7,473 nt of DNA from Acidobacteriota bacterium (lineage in GTDB: Bacteria; Acidobacteriota; Holophagae; Thermotomaculales; Thermotomaculaceae): positions 2,522-9,994 of the forward strand of contig JALWHA010000193.1 in NCBI GenBank assembly GCA_027038695.1, in the 5' to 3' direction. The notes below the pieces were generated by a model, which made no database searches, was not told the origin of the DNA, and saw nothing but the letters and a program-made list of their open reading frames with translations. The position numbers and the translations under genes were made by a program. Within the stretch, counting starts at the first letter, position 1, and each line of letters opens with the position of its first letter. Below are positions 1 through 6,089 of the stretch, one piece after another.

Positions 1-607
1 GCCCTATTTCACCCCTTAAAAGAAACTCCCTGTAAGCAAAAGGTGCCATAGAGCCCGGCAAATCCCCACTTCTTTCAAAGTTTAAAATTTCTTTTTCCAC
101 ATCAACAAGTTTGAAACTGTTTAATTCGTCCTTCCAGATAAACCTTGATATATGGTAAAGGTCTATCTGTTCTATGTCAGGCTCGCAGATTCCGTGCATT
201 GCGCACCTTGTTTTAATTATCGGGATATCAAAGCATTTGCCGTTGTAGGTAATTACAATTTTTCTTTCATTGAAAAGTTTTACAAGGGTTTCAACAAGTT
301 GAAACTCAATGGCAGGGTTTGATACAAAGTATTGCTTGATTATAAACCTGTTTCCCTCAATAAAGCCTATACCGGCAAGAAAAACCATATTTCCCGCTCC
401 ACGGGAAAGCCCTGTTGTTTCTGTATCAAAAAATACGGCATCTTTTAGGGAAAATTCTTTCTCGTAAAACGGAAATATTGATAAAGTTTCAGGTAAATCT
501 ATTAAAAAAGAAGCATTCCTTTCAAAAGGAAAATCTTTCGCGCTTTTCTCTTTTTCGTTTTTTTTGTACTTATTTAAGCTGTGTATGTTTGAAAAATCTA
601 TAGCCAT
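1..607 (-). CDS. YprB-like RNase H-fold exonuclease, 3' end cut by window edge
   Basis: Predicted metal-dependent 3'-5' exonuclease of the YprB / RNase_H_2 family (DEDD-like fold). The first 202 residues are present and the C-terminus lies outside the window. Seen: an ExoI-type motif FFDTETTGLS with acidic residues D61 and E63; a second motif YNGKCFDIP with D127; and a third acidic site in IDLYHISR (D149). A later segment ERSGDLPG (178-185) resembles the R-x-DLPG region typical of YprB. The ATG at 605-607 lies inside the end of the decarboxylase gene (10-base overlap, ATGGCTATAG). It has no clear Shine-Dalgarno sequence, so translation is probably coupled to that gene. The first 50 residues are a poorly conserved, Lys-rich leader. 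Family members often carry C-terminal TPR repeats, but that cannot be checked here. The substrate (DNA or RNA) is unknown. It is probably a housekeeping gene at the distal end of the operon. Confidence 0.85.
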   Translation of the reverse strand, partial: MAIDFSNIHSLNKYKKNEKEKSAKDFPFERNASFLIDLPETLSIFPFYEKEFSLKDAVFFDTETTGLSRGAGNMVFLAGIGFIEGNRFIIKQYFVSNPAIEFQLVETLVKLFNERKIVITYNGKCFDIPIIKTRCAMHGICEPDIEQIDLYHISRFIWKDELNSFKLVDVEKEILNFERSGDLPGSMAPFAYREFLLRGEIG

Positions 608-1437
608 TTTGCAATAGGCATACCCATTTTTACATAATCGCTGCTTTTTTTAAGGGGTAAAACGGCATTTTCGGGGAAAAAAAGCAAAACTGTTGACCCC
701 ATCATAAACATTCCCAACTCTTCCCCTTTTTTTGCTTCATAACCTTCTATTTGAATTGGGGAAGGCTTTCTCGGGAATTTGTCATTTGTAATAAAATCAG
801 TAAAACTTAAAACAATCCTTCCCACATTGTATGCACCTACAAGAACGGCAAGAGCTTCAATCCCGTCTTTTTCTAAAACAAGCAATACCCTTTCATTCTG
901 ATTAAAAACCTCTCTAAAATTTTCAAGGGAAAAGAGATTGACAGGCAACAGTTTGCCGGGAATGTAAAAAACCTTTTTCACGGTACAGTCAAAGGGAAAG
1001 TGTATCCTATGGTAATCCTTTGGGGATAGGTAAAGTTGAAAATATGTGCCGTTTTTATACTTTTCTGTGTCAACAAAACCTTTAACAAGTTTGGTTAAAG
1101 AGTATTCACTTCCCTTAATCTGAAAAACCTTGCCCTTATCCGAGATATTTGAAACCTCAAGAAGCAAACTGTCTGTTGGGGAAACAACAATTTCAGGCCT
1201 AAAATCTATCTTCCTTGCCCCTTCTTTTAATTCTCTAATAAAAAAATCTGAAAGGCATTCAAATTCATTTAAAGGTAATTTCACATCGCTTAAATCTATG
1301 TCAAACATTGAAACATAGGATTTAATCACCCTTTTTGCTAAAAATTCAGGCTTTTTAGCCCTTGTAAACTTTCCAAAAATACGGGAATAAACAGGGTGAG
1401 AGAGAGCCTTTAAAAAAAATTTTTTAACAACCTTCAT
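598..1437 (-). CDS. psd: Phosphatidylserine decarboxylase proenzyme (type I)
   Basis: Converts phosphatidylserine to phosphatidylethanolamine at the inner membrane, the last step of PE synthesis. The proenzyme of this family cleaves itself at a Gly-Ser bond, and the Ser becomes the pyruvoyl cofactor on the small alpha chain. Seen: the hallmark YLSPKDYHRIHFP (136-148) and the cleavage motif MMGSTV (245-250), with cleavage expected between G247 and S248. VVSPTDS (84-90) supplies the Asp of the D-H-S self-cleavage triad (D89, H146, S248 by comparison with E. coli D90, H147, S254). The usual family form of that motif is SPADG, so the Gly after Asp is Ser here. At 279 residues the length is normal for a compact type I enzyme. 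The ATG overlaps the lipA stop by four bases (ATGA), with GAGGG nine bases upstream, so start and coupling are well supported. Phosphatidylserine synthase is not in the window. Confidence 0.95.
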   Translation of the reverse strand: MKVVKKFFLKALSHPVYSRIFGKFTRAKKPEFLAKRVIKSYVSMFDIDLSDVKLPLNEFECLSDFFIRELKEGARKIDFRPEIVVSPTDSLLLEVSNISDKGKVFQIKGSEYSLTKLVKGFVDTEKYKNGTYFQLYLSPKDYHRIHFPFDCTVKKVFYIPGKLLPVNLFSLENFREVFNQNERVLLVLEKDGIEALAVLVGAYNVGRIVLSFTDFITNDKFPRKPSPIQIEGYEAKKGEELGMFMMGSTVLLFFPENAVLPLKKSSDYVKMGMPIAKWL

Positions 1438-2303
1438 TTTTTCAATCCCTCAAAAACCCTTTCAGCCATATATGAACTTCTCACAAAAGGTGAGGAAAAG
1501 ACAAAATCAAAGCCTAAACCTAACCCTATTTTTTCAAACTCGTTAAACTCTTCAGGTGTGTAATACTTTTTAACTTCAGCATTCTTCATTGAAGGCCTTA
1601 AGTACTGCCCTATAGTTAAAATTGAAACACCGCTTTTTCTTAAATCCTTCATTAATTCAACAATTTCTCTTTTATCTTCCCCTAACCCTACCATAAAGCC
1701 TGATTTAACAGGAATTGAGTAATTCTCATAAACATATTTTAAAATCTTTAAAGAACGGTGATAATCCGCCTTAGGCCTTATTTTAGCGAAAAGCCTTTTT
1801 ACCATCTCTATGTTGTGGTTGAAAACATCAATGTCAGCCTCTAACACTGTGTCTATATCTTTCAAATTTCCCTGAAAGTCGCCCACAAGAACCTCAACCT
1901 TAACAAAAGGATTTAATCTTTTAATCTCTTCAACGGTTTTTTTAACGTGGTTAGCCCCGCCGTCAACCAAATCGTCCCTGTTCACCATAGTTAAAACAGC
2001 GTATTTTATTCCATTCTCTTTTACAAACTTCGCTATGTTTTCTGGCTCTTTTTCGTCAACTGACAGAGGCTTTCCTTTAGGCACGGAACAAAACCTGCAA
2101 TTTCTGGTACAAATGTTGCCTAAAAGCAAAAATGTCGCAGTGCCTTTTTTAAAACACTCCCCCCTGTTAGGACACATAGCCTCTTCGCAAACAGTGTGAA
2201 GAGATTTTTCCCTCAATGCGGATTTAATTTTATGCAAATCCCTTAAAATCACCTTTTCTTTGGAGATCCACGAGGGTAATTTTATTTTATCGGAACGAGC
2301 CAT
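1434..2303 (-). CDS. lipA: Lipoyl synthase, radical SAM
   Basis: Inserts two sulfur atoms into octanoyl chains on carrier proteins (E2 subunits, GcvH) to form the lipoyl cofactor. Seen: both iron-sulfur cluster sites. The auxiliary cluster Cys set C39-x4-C44-x5-C50 lies in CEEAMCPNRGEC, and the radical SAM CxxxCxxC is CTRNCRFC (C65, C69, C72). The C-terminal RSSY (275-278) supplies the Ser ligand of the auxiliary cluster. Other family signatures are VNRDDLVDGGA (107-117) and KSGFMVGLGED (200-210). At 289 residues it is full length and looks intact. The ATG overlaps the end of the SPOR gene by 22 bases. GAGAGG lies 13 bases upstream and AAAGG only a few bases upstream, so the start is reasonable but not firmly fixed. 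No lipB or lipoate ligase is nearby, so octanoyl transfer must be encoded elsewhere. Confidence 0.98.
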   Translation of the reverse strand: MARSDKIKLPSWISKEKVILRDLHKIKSALREKSLHTVCEEAMCPNRGECFKKGTATFLLLGNICTRNCRFCSVPKGKPLSVDEKEPENIAKFVKENGIKYAVLTMVNRDDLVDGGANHVKKTVEEIKRLNPFVKVEVLVGDFQGNLKDIDTVLEADIDVFNHNIEMVKRLFAKIRPKADYHRSLKILKYVYENYSIPVKSGFMVGLGEDKREIVELMKDLRKSGVSILTIGQYLRPSMKNAEVKKYYTPEEFNEFEKIGLGLGFDFVFSSPFVRSSYMAERVFEGLKK

Positions 2304-2938
2304 GCCTTTATTTTATCCTCTCTTTTAATTTTCTTTTTTACCTTGTAAGCAATCTTTTTTGAGTAAAAAACACCTATCCGAACCTTATAAAAAACAGATT
2401 TTTTCCCTTTCTCTTTTACTATAAAAACTGAATAGCCTTTGGATTCAAACTTGCTTTTCAATTTTTTTGCGTCTTTTAATCTTTTATAAGCACCTATTTG
2501 AAGCATATACCTTTTTTCATCTGTTTTTTTCGGCTCAGGTCTTGCTTTAGCATTTGTTTTTTTATTAACCGGTTGTTTTCTTTTTAAAGCCTTTTTATCC
2601 GTTTTTTTATCAATACCTTTACTTTTCTTACCAGGATTATCGGTCGGTTTTTTCAACCTTTTCGTAAGTTTTTTTTCGGAAACGGAGACAATATTTTTTT
2701 CTTTTATTTTAGCAATATTTTGTGATTTAGAATCTATATTTGAATCTTTTTTATTCACCTCTTCATACTCGGGATTAAATTCGTCGTTATAATTGATCTT
2801 TTCCGAAACCTTTTCTCTTTCAGGCTTGAGAGTTACTTTTCCACCAACCCAAACCCCCAAAAAAAATGCTATTAAAAACCCAATCAAGGAAACGAAAAAA
2901 ATACTAAGATATGTTGAAGAATCAAGTTTTTCTTTCAT
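2282..2938 (-). CDS. Single-pass membrane protein with C-terminal SPOR domain
   Basis: Probable inner-membrane anchored, periplasm-facing peptidoglycan-binding protein. SPOR domains are known to bind glycan strands lacking stem peptides, often at the division site (FtsN, DamX, DedD type). Seen: a short cytoplasmic tail, one hydrophobic segment at about residues 10-33, a low-complexity linker at about 38-140 that becomes very Lys-rich after about 75, and a SPOR domain at about 143-217. The SPOR domain has two repeats of the typical pattern, YMLQIGAYKRLKDAKKL and FYKVRIGVFYSKKIAYKV. It is 218 residues long. The ATG overlaps the end of the PATAN gene by 17 bases, with AAAGG six bases upstream. 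I see no enzymatic domain. It could be an FtsN-like division protein, but SPOR proteins are too diverse to assign this from sequence alone. Confidence 0.88.
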   Translation of the reverse strand: MKEKLDSSTYLSIFFVSLIGFLIAFFLGVWVGGKVTLKPEREKVSEKINYNDEFNPEYEEVNKKDSNIDSKSQNIAKIKEKNIVSVSEKKLTKRLKKPTDNPGKKSKGIDKKTDKKALKRKQPVNKKTNAKARPEPKKTDEKRYMLQIGAYKRLKDAKKLKSKFESKGYSVFIVKEKGKKSVFYKVRIGVFYSKKIAYKVKKKIKREDKIKAWLVPIK

Positions 2939-4010
2939 AAACTACCTTTTTCAAAGATTCAAATAACCCTTTGTCCGCATTTTCTTCTAAATAAAACATT
3001 GTTTCTTTCAGTATATCTTTAAGAAACGTTTCCGCAGTCTTCAATATTTCCGTCTCTCCAAGATTATACAGGTTTCTGTAAAAAGCATCAAAGTCAATAT
3101 AACCGTATGAGGAAAAATCTATATCCCTTATCAAATTTCCGTATTTATCCTCAAGCCTTTCAAAAACCTCGTTATTAAGCCTTTCAAACAAATCCGGGTC
3201 CAAAGTATTTAAAATCGTATAGATCTTTTCAAAGATAGTATTGTAAGAATCTAACAAATCTTCAAGCTTTTCCTCTATGTTTTCCACCACAAAATCCTTA
3301 CCTGTATCCAAAAACTCAATAAAACTTGAAAACTTAAGAATTAATAAAAGTTTTAAAGTGTCAAATTGACTTAAATCACTGTAGTTGCAAATAGAAGAAA
3401 TTGAATTCTGCTCGTCAATCCATTCAAGAACACCCTGTTCTTCCACGGTTAAAGGCAAAACCTTAAAGATATCTTCAACAGACACAATAAACCTGGGAAC
3501 CGTACTTAAATTAACGATATAATTGTCAATCAAAGAAAAAAAATTATTGTTTTTTATACCGTAATAGATAGCCTTTCTGTAGTCAATGGTTAAATTCATA
3601 GGAAGTTCCGAGTGTGATTCAGGTTCAAGTACGGCATAAACACCTTCTTTTATGGAAAACACTTTTGAAATTAGATAAATCATATAATCGGTCAAGGAAT
3701 GATAAAGTTCGTCAACCGTCATAAAACCTTCTTCAATCAAGGTATAACCGAATTTTTTCCCTTCCTGAACAATTTTTTCGCTTGTCACTCTGTACTGTTC
3801 AACGGTAATTTTATTGTTTACCACAAGAAATTCGCCGAATCTCTCATCTTTATCGCTTGAGAGAATAAAAGATATTTTTCCGTTTTTAAAAAACACCCTA
3901 TATTCTTTAAAACCTTCCGATAAGTATAAAATAATACTTTCCCTGTTTACACCTGCGTTAGCAAAGAGTTCATGAATATTTAAATAAGAAAAATTCCCTT
4001 TAGTTTCCAT
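2922..4010 (-). CDS. PATAN/DUF4388-domain protein
   Basis: Protein of 362 residues, probably cytoplasmic (no signal peptide or membrane segment seen). The N-terminal ~130 residues fit the PATAN/DUF4388 pattern: a helix after NFSYLNIHELF, a beta pair ending in VFFKNGKISFILSS (39-52), and then repeated 'GE.L...IT.EQ' and 'G..LIEEGFMTVDEL' helices (59-102). The middle (about 185-235) resembles the small winged-helix-like segment often found in DUF4388 proteins (LTVEEQGVLEWID ... LLLILKFSSFIEF). The C-terminal third is helical and acidic, and I do not recognise it. PATAN domains occur with receiver, GGDEF and GTPase-regulator proteins, and their role is thought to be protein contact in signalling. 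The start is set at the ATG at 4008-4010. A longer reading from 4031 would run through the end of the cyclase gene, whereas GGAG at 4021-4024 sits ten bases before the chosen ATG. It starts one base after the cyclase stop, so the two are likely coupled. Confidence 0.8.
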   Translation of the reverse strand: METKGNFSYLNIHELFANAGVNRESIILYLSEGFKEYRVFFKNGKISFILSSDKDERFGEFLVVNNKITVEQYRVTSEKIVQEGKKFGYTLIEEGFMTVDELYHSLTDYMIYLISKVFSIKEGVYAVLEPESHSELPMNLTIDYRKAIYYGIKNNNFFSLIDNYIVNLSTVPRFIVSVEDIFKVLPLTVEEQGVLEWIDEQNSISSICNYSDLSQFDTLKLLLILKFSSFIEFLDTGKDFVVENIEEKLEDLLDSYNTIFEKIYTILNTLDPDLFERLNNEVFERLEDKYGNLIRDIDFSSYGYIDFDAFYRNLYNLGETEILKTAETFLKDILKETMFYLEENADKGLFESLKKVVYERKT

Positions 4011-4011
4011 T

Positions 4012-5328
4012 TTAATTGTTCTCCGGCACATAGATTGCGTTTTTGGTTGTCATTTTAACCATATACATTGCGTTATCAGCCACTTTTATCAAAGATTCAA
4101 CATCATCTCCGTGGTCGGGATAAGTAGCTATTCCGAAACTGGCAGTCACTTTAACATCTGGATAATCCTTAAGGAAATACTCATTCTTTGTAATATTTTC
4201 TTTAATCCTTTCGGCAACCCTTTTTGCACCTTTTGAATCGGTATCAGGCAGAATAATACAAAACTCGTCCCCGCCGAATCTTGCGACTTTATCAATTCCC
4301 CTTACAGCCTCAATTGTCTTCTCCGCAACAACCTTAAGTATCTGACTGCCTACAAGGTGTCCGTATTTGGTATTAACGTCTTTTAAATTGTCCAAATCCA
4401 TAAAAATAATAGAATACTTTTCTCTATTTGCTTCGGCTTTTTTATGGAGTTTTTCAATATACATATCAAAAAACCTTCTGTTGTAACAAGATGTTAAATC
4501 GTCAATAGTGGTTAATTTCTTTGTCTCCTCAACGGAAAGGGAATTAATTAACGCAGGCTCTATTTCTTTCAGGAAAGTTTCACAGGAAAAAACGATATCT
4601 CTTTTAAATTTATTTTTTTCAACCTCTATAATTATTAATCCTCTTACAAAATTTTCCCAGACCAAAGGGAAAACAAGGTAAACAAAATCTAAATTTTCAA
4701 ATTTCCTGTATTTGCCGAACTTTGTTATATCGTTTTCAGCCTGCTTCAAGATTCCTTCTACAAAATCTTTATTCTTAAAATCTCCCCTTTTTATTTCTGT
4801 TACTCCTAAATCCGCATTATTAACGGTTAACACCGCGGTATCACTGTGAGTGAGGTCAAGAAAAGTATCTATTATTAAATTTAAAAGCCGAGGAAATTCA
4901 AGCGTAAGACAAACATCTTTAACAAGTTTTAACAGAGATTTTTCCCTCTCTAAAAGTTTATTTTTATAAAAAGGGTTTTCCTCTTTGAAAGCATTGAAAA
5001 TTGTTCCCCCTATCTCGTCCATACCGTCCATAAACTTTAAAAAATCGTAAACCCCTTTTTTATGAAAAACCCTGTACCAGCCGTGGGAATACTCTTCTTT
5101 CAACAAAACCACATTTTTGGCAAATGAGAGAGAAATATCAAAACACTTTAAAGCATGCTCAAAGTTATCAGAACAGATCACCAAAAGACTTCCGTTTTTG
5201 ATATTTTCACTATCCATATGAACCAACTGTTCAAAGGTCAAAAAGGTTGTTCCATACCCAGCACGCTCAAATAATGTTTTAAATTCTTTTTCCCTTGCTT
5301 TGTCAAGGTCTACAAAAACAATGTTCAA
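4012..5328 (-). CDS. GGDEF cyclase with receiver-like and GAF-like N-terminus; Hypr-type Ser in the active site
   Basis: Soluble 438-residue signalling enzyme predicted to make a cyclic dinucleotide. Domains in order: a receiver-like fold (about 1-115) without a clear phospho-acceptor Asp; a linker helix (about 120-140); a probable GAF-like sensory domain (about 140-265); and a GGDEF domain (about 270-435). In the GGDEF domain I see DDLTSCYNRRFF (276-287), metal Asp D311 in MDLDNLKDVN, guanine-binding N319, the GGDEF loop at 352-356, and an RxxD inhibitory site (RGID, 343-346) exactly five residues before GGDEF. Unusual changes are: S328 where PleD has guanine-contacting D344 (GHLVGS instead of GHxxGD); T320 where Asp normally follows Asn; and KMTTKN near the end where KxxGRN is usual. 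The start codon is TTG, two codons before the first beta-strand, with AAGGAG upstream. It follows the slipin stop by one base and precedes the PATAN gene by one base. The GGDEF class is certain; the product (c-di-GMP, 3',3'-cGAMP or both) is open. Confidence 0.92.
   Translation of the reverse strand: MNIVFVDLDKAREKEFKTLFERAGYGTTFLTFEQLVHMDSENIKNGSLLVICSDNFEHALKCFDISLSFAKNVVLLKEEYSHGWYRVFHKKGVYDFLKFMDGMDEIGGTIFNAFKEENPFYKNKLLEREKSLLKLVKDVCLTLEFPRLLNLIIDTFLDLTHSDTAVLTVNNADLGVTEIKRGDFKNKDFVEGILKQAENDITKFGKYRKFENLDFVYLVFPLVWENFVRGLIIIEVEKNKFKRDIVFSCETFLKEIEPALINSLSVEETKKLTTIDDLTSCYNRRFFDMYIEKLHKKAEANREKYSIIFMDLDNLKDVNTKYGHLVGSQILKVVAEKTIEAVRGIDKVARFGGDEFCIILPDTDSKGAKRVAERIKENITKNEYFLKDYPDVKVTASFGIATYPDHGDDVESLIKVADNAMYMVKMTTKNAIYVPENN
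4021..4024 (-). promoter_or_regulatory. Ribosome binding site (GGAG) deciding the PATAN gene start
   Basis: GGAG on the minus strand lies ten bases before the ATG at 4008-4010 and inside the last codons of the cyclase gene. It supports starting the PATAN protein at Met-Glu-Thr-Lys rather than at the in-frame ATG at 4029-4031, which lies upstream of this site. Confidence 0.6.
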
Positions 5329-5329
5329 G

Positions 5330-6088
5330 TTACTGTTTATTCTCCTTTCCTTTTTCTAAAAAGTAACTTATAAAATCAATAGGCAACGGAAATATTATAG
5401 TTGAGTTCTTTTCTGCTGATATTTCCATTAAAGTCTGAAGATATCTTAACTGCAAAGCTACAGGTGAAGAGGAAATGATCTCTGACGCTTCGGCAAGCTT
5501 TCTTGAGGCCTGGAACTCACCTTCAGCGTGAATAATCTTTGCCCTCTTTTCCCTTTCAGCCTCAGCCTGCCTTGCCATTGCCCTTTGCATCGTATCGGGA
5601 AGGTCAACATATTTTACTTCCACTGCTGAAACCTTTACACCCCATGGGTCGGTATGTTTATCAAGTATCTCCTGTAATTTCATATTCAATTTTTCTCTGT
5701 CGGAAAGCAATTCGTCAAGTTCAACCTGCCCTAAAACACTTCTCAAAGTGGTTTGGGAAAGCTGAGATGTGGCAAACAAGAAATTCTCAACTTCAATAAC
5801 TGCCTTAATCGGATCAAACACCCTGAAGTAAACAACAGCGTTCACCTTTACCGAAACATTATCTTTGGTAATAATATCCTGCGGGGGAACATCAAGAACA
5901 ACCGTTCTTGTTGAAACCCTAACTATTCTATCAAAGGGCTTAAAAACAAAGATCAATCCCGGGCCTTTAGGCTCTCCCAAAACCCTACCTAACCTGAAGA
6001 TTACCCCTCTTTCATACTCGTTTAATATCTTCAAACAACTAAAAAGGTAAAAAATTACCAGTAAAATAATAACAACAATAGGATTCAT
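5330..6088 (-). CDS. Slipin/stomatin-like SPFH membrane protein
   Basis: Membrane scaffold protein of the SPFH (stomatin, prohibitin, flotillin, HflK/C) superfamily, slipin branch, 252 residues. Seen: an N-terminal hydrophobic anchor (about 3-19), then the slipin signature EYERGVIFRLGRVLG (24-38) and GPGLIFVFKPFDRIVRV (42-58), VPPQDIITKDNVSVKVNAVVYFRV (67-90), and DPWGVKVSAVEVKYVDLP (147-164). After these comes the Ala/Glu/Lys-rich coiled-coil MQRAMARQAEAEREKRAKIIHAEGE (167-191) that drives oligomer formation. The C-terminus ends in the usual Pro-Leu-Pro hydrophobic patch (IIFPLPIDFI). Slipins are regularly paired with NfeD proteases. In archaeal homologues the NfeD protease cuts the stomatin C-terminal hydrophobic region, which is present here. 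The ATG starts one base after the nfeD stop, with a strong GGGGG site seven bases upstream. Closest functional label: regulator of membrane microdomains or protease partner. Confidence 0.95.
   Translation of the reverse strand: MNPIVVIILLVIFYLFSCLKILNEYERGVIFRLGRVLGEPKGPGLIFVFKPFDRIVRVSTRTVVLDVPPQDIITKDNVSVKVNAVVYFRVFDPIKAVIEVENFLFATSQLSQTTLRSVLGQVELDELLSDREKLNMKLQEILDKHTDPWGVKVSAVEVKYVDLPDTMQRAMARQAEAEREKRAKIIHAEGEFQASRKLAEASEIISSSPVALQLRYLQTLMEISAEKNSTIIFPLPIDFISYFLEKGKENKQ
5342..5347 (-). promoter_or_regulatory. Ribosome binding site (AAGGAG) for the TTG-started cyclase
   Basis: AAGGAG on the minus strand lies inside the last codons of the slipin gene, 13 bases before the TTG at 5326-5328. 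The spacing is longer than ideal, but there is no other good in-frame start between it and the first beta-strand of the receiver-like domain. The weak start codon and long spacing suggest a low translation rate for the cyclase. Confidence 0.5.
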
Positions 6089-6089
6089 C

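Noticed and set aside
415..603. A plus-strand reading frame of 62 residues opposite the exonuclease gene.
   Set aside because: It is antisense to the conserved exonuclease N-terminus including the DTE motif. Its Lys/Phe/Leu-rich sequence reflects the AT-rich complement.
4011..4031. A longer N-terminus for the PATAN protein (seven extra residues beginning Met-Cys-Arg-Arg).
   Set aside because: It would overlap the cyclase end and lie upstream of the GGAG site, which is well placed only for the later ATG.
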